Positions 35,215-45,874 of a stretch of 64,000 nucleotides of DNA are shown in pieces; the first letter of the stretch is position 1; every line of letters begins with the position of its first letter. The notes beneath the pieces were generated by a model, which saw only the letters and a program-made list of their open reading frames with translations, did not search any database and was not told the DNA's origin. Origin of the DNA: Xylogone sp. PMI_703 (lineage: Eukaryota > Ascomycota > Leotiomycetes); assembly GCA_021399445.1 (NCBI GenBank), contig JAJTUQ010000005.1, positions 2,914,001 to 2,978,000 on the forward strand, written 5' to 3'. The position numbers and the translations under genes were made by a program.

Positions 35215-35886
35215 ATGCCTCTCATTATCCACCACCTTCACGTCTCACAGTCAGAACGAATCCCGTGGCTATGTGAGGAACTCGGCATTCCGTACGAACT
35301 CAGAACATATACTCGAGCCCCCTTACTGGCCCCGGCCGAGTATAAGGCCCTCCACCCTGCAGGGACTGCACCAGTTATCCAGGATGGTGATCTCACGCTG
35401 GCCGAGAGCTGTGCGTGCATCGAGTATATCTGTCACAAATACGCTGGAGGCAAACTATTCCTGACCCCGGAACATCCCGCCTATGCAGAATTCTTGTACT
35501 GGTGGCATTGGGTCAATGGGACATTCCAAGGCAGTATAGGCCGTATTATGATAGTGCGCTCTGCTAAGTTGGCTCCTGACAATCAGCTCGCGGCATTTTC
35601 GAATGACCGCATCAAAAGGGGTCTAGACGCCTTAAACAACAGACTCCGGGACAATGAGTGGCTTGCTGGTGCTGAGTTTACTGTTGCCGACATCATGGTA
35701 GTGTTTACATTAACCACTTCACGGTATTTCTCTCCGTACAGTTTGAAGGAGTATGGAAATGTGGTTGATTACCTCAAGCGCATTAGTTCCAGGCAGGCGT
35801 ATCAAGATGCGATGAAGAAGTGTGATCCTGGGATGGAACTGGTGCTAGGAGTAGATCCTCCAAAACCATTCTATTCTAAGATATAA
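35215..35886 (+). CDS. Glutathione S-transferase
   Basis: A single exon of 223 residues from ATG 35215. The N-terminal thioredoxin-like half shows SERIPWLCEELGIPYEL, then HPAGTAPVIQDGDLTL and ESCACIEYICHKYAGGKL, the normal order of a fungal GST (cis-Pro in TAPVI, then the glutathione-contacting Glu-Ser). The helical C-half includes LAGAEFTVADIMVVF, the usual N-capping box. Cytosolic conjugation or reduction with glutathione is expected. The frame continues upstream of the ATG but is not conserved-looking. Confidence 0.9.
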   Translation: MPLIIHHLHVSQSERIPWLCEELGIPYELRTYTRAPLLAPAEYKALHPAGTAPVIQDGDLTLAESCACIEYICHKYAGGKLFLTPEHPAYAEFLYWWHWVNGTFQGSIGRIMIVRSAKLAPDNQLAAFSNDRIKRGLDALNNRLRDNEWLAGAEFTVADIMVVFTLTTSRYFSPYSLKEYGNVVDYLKRISSRQAYQDAMKKCDPGMELVLGVDPPKPFYSKI

Positions 35887-36496
35887 GCTTGGTGAATGAT
35901 AAGGCTAGCAAAGCCTAGAAGCTGAGATACGCACAAGGCAAAGAGTTCGTCTGTAACTGGCAGTTACGAGGTGCAACAACCCCTCTCACTCCAAGTATTA
36001 TACCTGAGACATCTTGGGATGGTGCCACTTGTATAACTAGTTATGCTAGAGGCAGTTATTGATGTCCTGCTTAATCATAGGCTGACGGTAAAGGTTTGCC
36101 GATTGACTACTCTAGTTCTAGATACTGTATTATATATATCGTTCTCACCTCTTCTAGAAACATTCGTAATATCGAATTTGCTAATCACTTATAATGCACA
36201 TTGTAATCTTAGAATATTGTTGATGGCTCCTATTAGACTAAAGCGCCTTTGTAGTCTTATTAAATACCTACTAGATGCCCTTGATGTATCTATGTGCTAG
36301 AAGATATGATGTTAACATTTACCTATTCCAATTACTATTCCTCACAATAGCATCACGTATTGGCATTGGAAACTGGAATAATTAGACTACTGCGGTTAAG
36401 TTTCTTTGGAGTATACTGGAAAATTTTTTTGGACTAAATAAGCTGAATAAATAATCTTGTGGAACATAATATCAAAATACCCATTTTAAGACCACT
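35887..36496. other. Intergenic, TA-rich relic-like stretch
   Basis: About 610 bp between convergent genes. Bases 36040-36300 are rich in CTA, TTA and TAG words, with a frame made mostly of Leu, Ile and Val codons, which looks like a repeat decayed by C-to-T mutation (RIP). No family can be named. Confidence 0.35.
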
Positions 36497-37688
36497 CTAG
36501 AAGAACTCCACGACCATCCTTCCCTTTTCAATCTCGCCTGCCTCCATCAGCTCGACCATTTCATTCAAATCCTCCAATGCGAATTTTCGAGGATGTACTT
36601 TCGGAAGGATTTTCTTTCTGAGTGTGAAGTCTAAACATCTCTGTATTCCCTTCTGGCCCGGAACTTTTGCGCCGATTACACTAATAGGAGTTAGCTCAGC
36701 ACCTTTCATATGTAATGAATACGCCCACCTTTGGCAACCGTTGATAAATACCCTTGTTGGAATTTGAATAGGTTCATGCGGCATCCCAACAGCAATAAGG
36801 CGTGCTAGCGGTGCTAGTAATGTAAATGCAGTTTGATAAGCAGCTCCGGCACCAGACGTGACGATGACAACATCTGCAAGCCGCCCTGAGTTTAGAGATT
36901 TGAGTGTGTTAACCAACTCTTCTCCAGCCTTTATTATATTCACAATTTTATCTGCGCCGCCTTGGCCTCTGCAAGATTCAAGTTGCTCATCTCGAACATC
37001 AAATGCTATTACCTTAGCACCTAACGCTGAGGCGTACTGGATGCAGACTTGTCCTAGGCCTCCCGCCCCAACCACTGCAACAGTTTCTCCTGGAGCTATT
37101 TTTGCTCGTTCTACGGCATCAAAGACTGTGATTCCGGCACAGAATACAGGTGCGAGTTGCCTAAGAATGGCAGAGGAATCTGGAGACTCGTTTAGATTTA
37201 TAACCACAGCAGATGCAGCGTCCATTAGCATATATTCAGCAAAGCACCCAGCCATATTCATGCCTTTGGTCAATCTTTTTGGACAGAACTGAGGACCGGC
37301 ATCTCTACAAGGGATGCACTCTAAACACATGCCATGCCACAGGGCATCTCCAACCATATCCCCAACTTTAAAACCATAGGTCATTGCCTGTTCGCCGAGA
37401 GCTTCAACCTGACCTAGACCTTCGTGACCAATCACTAGTGGCAGATTGAAACGGCCGAAGTTTCCTTTGATTATGCCTACGTCTGAGTGACAAAGAGATG
37501 CAGCTTTGACTCTAACCAGCAGCTCGCGAGGACCCGGAACAGGCTTCGGCACATTCTCCACTGTTATCTTACCTCCATACTAGTTATTCATTGATAATTA
37601 GAATAGCCATAAATAAAGCCGGGATATTGGACTATACTTCTCTGATAACAGCAGCTTTCATCATTCCTTTAGGAGCTGCGTCACCCAT
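36497..37688 (-). CDS. Zinc-dependent alcohol dehydrogenase
   Basis: Two exons (37688-37638 and 37579-36497) give 377 residues. Catalytic zinc ligands are visible in SLCHSDVG and IGHEGLGQVEALG; the structural zinc region is partial, with CLECIPCRDAGPQFC. The cofactor motif VAVVGAGGLGQVCIQYA is of the NAD(P) type. It resembles fungal Adh1-like enzymes that oxidise primary alcohols, and has no targeting signal. The short first exon is needed to restore the start (MGDAAPKGMMKAAVIRE). Confidence 0.9.
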
Positions 37689-38069
37689 ACTGACAGGAGG
37701 CAATTGATATCAAGCTGAGTGGGTAAAAAGACTTCCAAGTGATTAATTATGATGGTGCAGTTCGTAGCCGAAAAGAGCAAGTAATTGCAAACGAAATAAC
37801 ATTTACATTTATGAGGCAGAATAGTATGTAACCCTCAATAGCTTAAGTGTCGTCTTCCACTGTTATCGGGGGTACGCCGGATTGATCGGAAGTTACCCAT
37901 ATATCAATGAGATCAACGTGGAGGGAGATGGCTACTTTTTCGAAGTTCCAGTTCCGAAGTGGAAGCATTGCAAGACTAATCCGTTGGTTCCGTTGAGCAA
38001 TTCCGCACAATCACTTATCTTCTAGAAGCCAACGTTTGGGACATTTTACCTTGAAATATGCCGGCTTCT

Positions 38070-38273
38070 CTATCCGAAGGAATAGAGGAGTATTTGCCCA
38101 GACAATGCGGGGTGAGGGGCACTGTAGTTCATGCGTTCCTCTAGAGCTACTAGCTCGAAACAACTAGTACATAGACCTGAGCTGGTCCGTCGTACGGAAA
38201 GAAGGATTTCGGAAGGTGCGCTCCCTCCACACTTACGACAACTTTCAAAGATCCAATTCATTCTGCAAGACAA
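38070..38273 (-). CDS. Small zinc-ribbon-like frame (hypothetical)
   Basis: A frame of 67 codons (63 from the second Met) with CRKCGG near the N-terminus and LCTSC about 17 residues later, the spacing of a four-Cys zinc ribbon. I know no named family. It is isolated, has no visible intron, and could be a real micro-protein, a fragment of a larger gene, or chance. Confidence 0.25.
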   Translation of the reverse strand: MSCRMNWIFESCRKCGGSAPSEILLSVRRTSSGLCTSCFELVALEERMNYSAPHPALSGQILLYSFG

Positions 38274-39774
38274 ATGTCATACCCGTGCGGCTAAGGTTCC
38301 CAGGTAACAAATAAACTAAAGGATGTATAACCATGATAAATTATATAACTCGTTATCTCGTTGGATCGTTATCGAAAATTTAGAAAGTAAAGGTAAAGCT
38401 AAACGCAGACAGTGATTTTAATTTTAGAGGTCAAGTAAACTGTTTGTTCTAGAGACCTATAAACATGTTGTAAATGCTTCTTATACACGTACATAGTCTT
38501 CAATGAAGCTGTCTTGCCTTGCCAAGGCTTAAGTGGATGCTTTTTCCCGCCGATGCATCCTGCTAGAAAAGAGTTATGGTAGATGAGCAGGTTAAAAATT
38601 ATATTATTATAGTAAAAACCTAGTGAACTTCCATTGTTTTATATCTATGACTGCTACTGACATTTTCTTGTTAATGCGGATTTCTGAATATGGGCTTTTA
38701 TTTCGGCTGGTTTTCGCCCTAATTTGACGCATAGCTCAATACGTTTGCGCTCTTGGCGGGGATGTCTGTTTAGAGTCATGCTACCTGGCATAGATCTATA
38801 TAGAAGGATTAAGGTAAACTATTCTAAACTGAAGGCTGATCTCTTCGGTGCTGTAAGGACCACACATCAGACTAGATGTGGCACATCCGAAATTCCAATA
38901 CTAACAATCTCAGTTGCAGAGAGAAAATCATGGAAAAGTGATAAGAAAGCTCGTGGTCCACTCCTCTACAAGGTAGCAGAAGCTTAACTACGGGCAATAT
39001 CAAGGGCCCCAGTCAGCGAGGCTCACCGTGCACCGAATAGCTACTGGCAGCACTTCTGCGCTGCGAATTCCTAGCTGGGCTGGCCGAGGTAAACCATGGA
39101 TCACCTTCCGTTCGTGACAGACCAGCTGGCAAGAAGCAATCTAACATGCGGTCCGTATTGACGACCAAATGCTATAAGCGTTAGTTGATATATACTACAA
39201 AGAAGCATATTGAAAGCATAAACAGCTCATATCACGTCGAGTTATATGCTGTAGCACCAGATTAATTAGGCCTATACCCGTCGACGGCGTTGATTTTGCA
39301 GCGTGGTCTATGTCCATCACTTCGGCGTACGTTCTCACTTCGGGCGTGCAACACAGCGGTGCTACATAAATCTAGGATATCAATGCGGCGTAGCCGGCTC
39401 TTTACCTAAATACAGCAGGTCTGTGACGTCTTTGCGGGTGGGACTAGTGCAAGAAGGCCAACTGTACTGGGATCCGGTTGGCCTAAGTATAAGTACAAGC
39501 GATATGCCCCATATGATCCCTGTACAGGGCGGAACACTTGTACATCTACTCAAGCCAACTGGACTTCAGTGCAGTTGGTCTTCGTAGCCTCCGCACAAGA
39601 TATACAATCACCTGCCACAATAGAATCCAGATCTTTGCTTCGTACTCTGAAGGATTACATGTTGCCATTGCATGTGCTGGGAGAATTACTCAGATTACAG
39701 ATGACTCCTCTTGGATGCTTTATTGGTGTTCGCCGACGTACCATCTTGGCACGGTTGGCTGCCAGCCACCTCTC

Positions 39775-39868
39775 TTCTTCTACTAACAATAGTCTAATGC
39801 TCTGCGCTATTTGAATAGCTCACATAGTGCCCTCCAGAAAGGCATTCAAGTGTAGGACAAGAAAGACT
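39775..39868 (+). repeat. Direct repeat copy 1 (matches 40009-40100)
   Basis: Shares the pattern TTCTTCTAYTAAC, AGTCTAATGCTCTG and ATAGTGCCCTC with the second copy, with scattered substitutions and small gaps. The offset is about 233 bp. Confidence 0.65.
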
Positions 39869-40008
39869 CCAGCACATCACTGAAAGACTGCTGTTGGGTC
39901 ATGTGACCCTAGGCATCCAGCCAATTCCTTTGTATATAGCTCATCCTGTAGCCTTGGTTCTCTCTGCAATTCATCAACATGGTTACCTGTTACTTCCTTT
40001 TGCAATAA

Positions 40009-40100
40009 TTCTTCTATTAACATAGTCTAATGCTCTGTGCCATTCGAATAATAATATAGTGCCCTCGAGAAAGACATTCAAGAACAGAATAAGAAAGACT
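40009..40100 (+). repeat. Direct repeat copy 2, amidase 5' leader
   Basis: This copy ends 12 bp before the amidase start codon, so it must form the leader or core promoter of that gene. The first copy lies upstream without a coding region behind it. Confidence 0.65.
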
Positions 40101-40112
40101 GAAAGAGAGAAT

Positions 40113-41913
40113 ATGAGACCAGCTATTGATGTGCTTACGCTTACCGCGTCCGAAGCAATAAAAGTCCTTGAAAATGACATCACATCTGAGCAGCTTGTTA
40201 ATGCGTACCTGACACAGATTAAAGCGCACAACCACAATGGAATGAACCTCAATGCTTTGATATCTGTTGCCCCAGAACAAGACCTCCTAGAGCGAGCGCG
40301 TGCTCTTGATCAAGAGAGACGAAGTGGCTTGTTACGGAGTGAGTTGCATGGTGTTCCATTTATCGCCAAAGATGTCTTTGTAACCCACCCATCGCTCGGC
40401 ATGCCTACCACTGTTGGCAACCCGTGCTTTGCAACGGCAACAGCGAGGCGAACAGCTCCAATGATCCAGCATCTGCTCAACGCTGGTATGATTCTTCTTG
40501 GAAAGAGTAACCTCACCGAGTTCTGTGGACTCAAGGAACCCATGAACACTCCAGGTTAGTATCAGATAACGTACATATCGAGGTTGTGTGCTAAAAGCCT
40601 TCTTCTCATGGTAGGATGGTCCCCAGCAGGCGGCCAGACTCAAAGTCCGTACATATTCGGAGGATTAGAAGAGGATGAAAAACTTATAGGTCATTCATCT
40701 GCAACTGGCAGCTCGTCTGGGACAGCAGCCGGCGTCGCAGCAGGTTTCGCTCCACTTGGAATTGGAACTGAATGTGTCGGAAGCGTCATTACACCTGCCA
40801 ATAGAGCTGCTCTCTACGCGCTAAAGGCTGGGCTGAATGCTATTGATACTGAGGGCTGTTTCAAGTATACCGACTGCTTGGACTGTAAGCACTCCCAAGC
40901 TCGCATTCCCTGTAAGGATCAAGCAGCTCACACCCTTAGCTCTAGGTATTGGAGGCATGGCCAAAAGTGTGCATGATCTGAACTTGCTTGTTTCCGCAAT
41001 GATGCAGCGACCGGGAGTTTTTGATGTCAGTGGAGGTCTTTCAGGCCTTCGCATTGCTTTTCTAGATCCTAAGATTTGGAACATTAGTGAGAAGCTCTGT
41101 AGCTGGCCCAACGATACACGAGATCAGATGGTGTGGAAACTTTCCGTGACACGCTCTATATTCGAGATGCTTACATGTACTTATTAATTGCAGGAAACCG
41201 AGTACTGGAAGGCGAAAGACCGCATTGCTAGATATGGTGCCACTGTTTCGGAAGCAAATGACTTGTCCTCGGCACCTGAAGTCTTCGAATTCCAAGGTCA
41301 GAGTCCATTTTATGAAATAACCTGTAAGTATCGAATACAGACTACAGGCGATATAAGGCTAACTCCCAGGTTCTAGTTTACCAATTGGCCAACATCTTCT
41401 TTCCGGCTTGGTTCAGAGAGTTTACTGAAAGTGAAGTGCATTCAGTCGAGGATATCATTAAATACAACGAATCTCATGTTGACACATGTTTACCCCTAAG
41501 TCAGTCCTAACGTATCTTGTATCAAAGAGCATGACTAATAATAATTAGAGCTCCCAAAACAGGGAGAACTGCACGAACTTGTTGCGAATTCGAGAACTGA
41601 GGCGCATGCAAAGGCGATGAAGACAGAGATGCAGAGACGTGCTCATGAGAATCTTGAAAAGCAATTTCAGAGCTGCGACATTATCGTTGCGTATGCTGAC
41701 AGCTCGCTCTGTCGGTACTCCTCTGCCGCTGGACTGCCCATTGCCTGCATGCCGCTCGCAACTCTCAAGTACAGCGAACAGAACGAGCGACCATTCGGTC
41801 TCTGTGCGGTGGCTAGGTCTGAGCAACTGTTGCTCAGGTTTATGGCTGCTTATGAGGCCGTATTTCCACCAAGGCCGCTGCCGCGGCCTCTACTAGTTTC
41901 TACTTACGCGTAG
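40113..41913 (+). CDS. Amidase (amidase signature family)
   Basis: Six exons (40113-40554, 40615-40884, 40946-41130, 41194-41323, 41377-41499, 41549-41913) give 504 residues. The catalytic Ser-cis-Ser-Lys triad can be placed: Lys86 in PFIAKDVFV, a Ser in TGSSSGTAAGVA, and the nucleophile Ser in CVGSVITPANRAAL. GWSPAGGQTQSPY and GGMAKSVHDLNLL are typical of fungal members. It should hydrolyse an aliphatic or aromatic amide to acid and ammonia in the cytosol. The third intron has a weak donor (GTGTGG), but the joined RDQM-ETEYWKAK reads well. The next gene is a nitrilase, which makes a nitrogen-release function likely. Confidence 0.87.
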
Positions 41914-42717
41914 AAATGGATAACAAGTCATAGATTTTTGAAATCTAAGTGATTATCGATACAGGCTGTGTTAAATTCTACTGGCTGAAGTCTTGTGTTT
42001 CGTTGATAAAAGAGTAAAACAGTAATATTTAGAGTAAATATTGGTCTATCGGGCGGAACGCATGTAGCTATGGGTCAGCTTCCGCTCGCTGTCGGCCGCC
42101 CGCGGATTTGGCATCTCTACGGCTCTGCATTTGCATCCAAGCTAAGTCACTGCACATTTTCCCCTATTGGGAAAGCAGTGCCCTGGTAGCAGAGGCAGAG
42201 TTTCGAAACGATCCAATTGCAACCTGACCACCTAGATGAGCCTTTTCACAAGGAGCTACTGCAAAGATATACTTCTAGCTTCGCAAATGGCTTTCAGACC
42301 ACTTTATCATTTTTCCTATAAAGGAGATAAGATCGGGATTGATTGAGCGGCTAATTGTATAGTCTCTATCCCGACCACATGCCAAGTTTAGAGCATGCAG
42401 TCTCTGATCCTCGGCAATGTTTTTACGAGATTCCAAGTAAACAACTGGATAACCACAAGTGATTAAGTATATATTGATGTGTATGTGATTAGGAATCACC
42501 TCTCGTGCGAGATTCATGTCATCTCGATGGATGATCTAGAATGATCAGGCCAAACCCCTTCGTGGGAAACAAATCCCTTTGATAATACATCATGGATTTG
42601 TGAATCTATAAAGAGGACACACAAGATGGATATTCATAGATTTCATCACAATCATATTCATTTCTCATTCTCTGTTATTCTGTTGAACAAGACACACAGT
42701 CATTAGCTCATAAAGAC
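41914..42717. promoter_or_regulatory. Nitrilase promoter with GATA-type sites
   Basis: About 800 bp. TGATAA-type sites lie at 42304-42309 (minus strand) and 42580-42585 (plus), and AGATAA at 42325-42330. These fit the HGATAR site of AreA/Nit2 nitrogen regulators. A TATAAAG near 42606 may be the core promoter. Use of the sites is inferred. Confidence 0.45.
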
Positions 42718-44033
42718 ATGCCTCATATTATCAAGAAATACAGAGCTGCGGCTGTGAACGCAGAGCCTGGGTGGTTTAATCTTGAGCTCTCTACTCAAAA
42801 AACCATCGATCTCATCAATGAGGCTGGAAAAGAAGGCTGCAAGCTGATTGCATTCCCAGAACTCTGTAAATACCATACGAATGACAAACTCATACCAAAT
42901 CCATTTAGCTTACTATTTGTATAGGGATCCCTGGTTACCCGTACTGGGTCTGGAAAGTTAATTACCAAGAGAGTCTGCCACTGCTGAGGAAATATAGAGA
43001 GAATAGCCTACGGCCTAATTCTGATGAAATGCGTCGCATCAGGGAGGCTGCTAAGGCTAACAAAATCTTTGTATCACTTGGATACTCTGAGCTGGATTTA
43101 GCCAGTCTGTATATGGCTCAAGTCTTGATCTCACCCACTGGAGATATCCTCAATCATCGTCGCAAGATAAAGCCCACTCATGTTGAGCGGCTTGTCTTTG
43201 GCGATGGAACTGGTGATACCACCGAACCTGTTGTTGAGACTGAGATTGGTCGTATTGGACATCTGAACTGTTGGGAGAATATGAACCCATTTCTTAAAGC
43301 TTATGCAGTATCTCTCGGAGAGCAGGTTCATATTGCTGCGTGGCCATTGCTACCCGATGCGACGACACTGAAGTATCCTGACCCGTATAGCAATATTAGC
43401 GATGCCAATTCTGATGTGAGTCGCGTCTCATACGACTTGCAGTGGATAACTCTAATAATGAATATAGATTGTGACTCCTGCATATGCAATTGAAACAGCT
43501 ACGTTTACTCTGGCGCCATGGCAGACCATCTCTGCTGAAGGTATCAAACTCAATACCCCTCCGGGTAAAGAGTTAGAAGATCCTTCTATTTATAATGGCC
43601 ATAGTCGTATCTATGGACCAGATGTGGACCAGATGGACAAAGTCTCGTGGACCATCCCGCTAAAGACTTTAACGGTCTTCTGTTTGTCGATGTATGAGAT
43701 TACGCATGTGACAGTCAAAAATCTCAATAACTGACATGTGTTCTAGATTGACTTGGATGAAGCACACCTATCCAAAGCTTTGAATGACTTTGTAAGTGAT
43801 GCGAAATCCAGTTGTTCTCCACTTCGGAGCTAGCTAGACAATGCTGATACTGAACCCAGGGTGGTCTTTATATGCGTCCAGATCTAATCCATCTCAGGGT
43901 AAACACAGACAGAAAAGATCTAATAGTTCGTGAAAGCAGTCAAAATGACGGTCAGAATACGCAAACAAGGACGATGGACAGAATTGGACTTTCCGCTTCA
44001 CTCGCAGCTCTCAGCACGGAAGAGAGTGCATAG
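42718..44033 (+). pseudogene. Nitrilase, frameshifted by an 11-bp tandem duplication
   Basis: Five exon-like blocks are visible: 42718-42865, 42925-43415, 43468-43691, 43747-43791, 43860-44033. The nitrilase triad is present: Glu48 in FPELW, Lys130 in RRKIKP, Cys165 in [10 protein letters not shown], in the style of fungal nitrilase and cyanide hydratase. In block 3, GGACCAGATGT (43615-43625) is followed at once by GGACCAGATGG (43626-43636), adding 11 bases and shifting the frame after about residue 266. Every other junction closes if those 11 bases are discounted (356 residues). As it stands the product ends after about 299 residues and loses the C-terminal region needed for assembly in this family. 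It may be a strain allele or an assembly error. Confidence 0.82.
43615..43636 (+). repeat. 11-bp tandem duplication inside nitrilase
   Basis: Two adjacent copies that differ only at their last base (T or G). The unit length is not a multiple of three, so it breaks the frame. Confidence 0.85.
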
Positions 44034-44478
44034 TTAATGGCTACTCATAGTCGCTCTTGTTAACCTAATGGTAAATTGCAATGAATTTAACATTAATTAT
44101 GCTGTTTTTACTATCTTCTCGCTTTTATTGATAAATCTTCTGTAAGATAGCTTGTCAAGGATGGTTGGATGTGCGTGGGAGTATTGTCTCCTATGAGCAG
44201 GGAAATTCTGAGAGTCGCTTGTATCTCTCTATGATCGGAGAAAAGCGCCAGTATATACAATTTTTTTGTAAGGTCTAGTGAAGCAATAATAAGAAAAGGG
44301 TAAAATATCAGTGGTACTTCTGCGTATGCTTTAGAGTGATGTCATTAAAAGAGGATACCCATTTACAGTCCTGTGTGCCGCATAGACAAGCACCAGCTAT
44401 AGTAATCTGACTATATACACAAGTATCCAGTATTACTTCTTCTAGACTTTTAGACTGTATCTTTACTGCCATAGTAAC
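44034..44478. other. Intergenic, convergent 3' ends
   Basis: About 445 AT-rich bp between the nitrilase and GH28 ends. Nothing recognised. Confidence 0.55.
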
Positions 44479-45874
44479 TTATTGAATATTCCCGTTTACG
44501 CTCTGCGAGAAAAAGTCAGGCGCTACTCGGTTACAAGGGATGCCGGAAGAGTCCTGATCCACGATATTTGCACACTGGTAGACTTCATGCTGAATTGAAG
44601 TATTATAGAATGGTAGCCTCAGAGTTTGGTTGACACCAGCAAGAGTGACGTTATCAAATGTGACACCCGGACAAGGGTGGATCGCCGAGCAGTAGAGTGA
44701 AGCAGCCACGTTGTACCTTGAAGTCCCCGTGAAGTTGACCCAGTGGACATCTTCGATTGCCATCTTAGAGGTGTTGCAGCCTACACCACCGTGACCGGAA
44801 TAGATGCACTGACTGATCTGGATGGGAAGACCGACATTCTCGAGACGGAAGTTACGGAAGGTGATGTTCTTCACTATACCACTGCCACCACCGCCACCGT
44901 CACCGTTCGTCGTCGAGTTTAGCACCTCGCCCTGCCAGGTCTTGATATAGGCACAGTCTCCTGAGTTAAGACAGCGGACATCCTCGAAAGTGACGTTGTA
45001 GACATAGTCTGGCGTCTCTGGATACTGGCCGACGGAGCCAATAGTCATGCCAGCACCGCCATGGCAGGTAACGTTCTTCACGTAGAGATTGGTCGTGTTG
45101 CCTTTAGGAGCCACACAATCGTCTCCTGTGGTTATGGTGGCATTCTCTATGAGCAGTGTATCACTATTCCACGAATCGTAGCCGTCCGTGTTGGTGGTAC
45201 TGTACTGGTCGTCGCTCGTAGCGTTAGAGTAATAGTTAACCAACGATACATTCTTGCTTTGCCAGACAAAGCTGGCCCAAAACATAGGCTGGACTCTGAA
45301 GTATACAAGCATTTAGCTAAATAAATGACAGTCGGGCAAGATTGGGTTTCACTCTCACTCACATTCTCAATCCATCAATCCAGACATTGGTTGAATTGAA
45401 GACAGTGATGACAATTGGGCGACCAGGCATATTGGCACCGTTCTTATTAAAAGTATACCAAGTTTGCCCGTTGCCATCAATCCAGCCTCCTTCACCACGG
45501 AATGTGACATCGTTGCCACCAAAGAGCCATGCTGTGGACTGATTTTGGAAGATAACAGGAAAGACATTGGCGCGCCAGTAAGCGATGTCTTTGGAGAACT
45601 GAAGTACACCCCGCAGGCTAACATCGACATGGTTCAAATTCGTAGTATTTATCACACTGTTAAGGTGGAAAGTGTGATTGGTGAAGATAACCTTGCCATT
45701 GTGGCCACATCGGCGGAATGCTTCTTCGATAGACGGCACATCATCCACTGGCCGGCCACCGTGCTTTAGGGACTCTGGGTAAAGTGTACATAGGTGGCCT
45801 TCTTGCTTCTGGTAGTGGTAATCGAAGAAGCCAGCCACAGCTGTGGCCAGCAATAGAGGAGTCCCAAAGCGCAT
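44479..45874 (-). CDS. Secreted GH28 glycosidase (exo-polygalacturonase-like)
   Basis: Two exons (45874-45363, 45295-44479) give 442 residues. A short signal peptide (MRFGTPLLLATAVAGF) precedes the right-handed beta-helix. The GH28 landmarks are NTDGYDSW, TTGDDCVAPK (the two catalytic Asp), CHGGAGMTIGSVG in place of the usual GHG element, and YIKTWQG in place of RIK. The Lys of the last motif is kept, but the Arg is Tyr. Such changes occur in exo-acting members that cut galacturonan, xylogalacturonan or rhamnogalacturonan. Many N-glycosylation sites (Asn-x-Thr/Ser) fit secretion. It acts on pectin outside the cell; the exact bond is open. Confidence 0.88.

Larger units (their letters stand above)
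37689..40112. other. Long spacer with a repeat and a small cysteine-rich frame
   Basis: About 2.4 kb without a recognised large gene. It holds the small zinc-ribbon-like frame at 38070-38273, a diverged direct repeat at 39775-39868 and 40009-40100, and the inverted GGGTCA/TGACCC site at 39896-39909 (contains GTCACATG on the minus strand, the bHLH Cbf1 type). Bases 38330-38700 are AT-rich. Confidence 0.45.
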
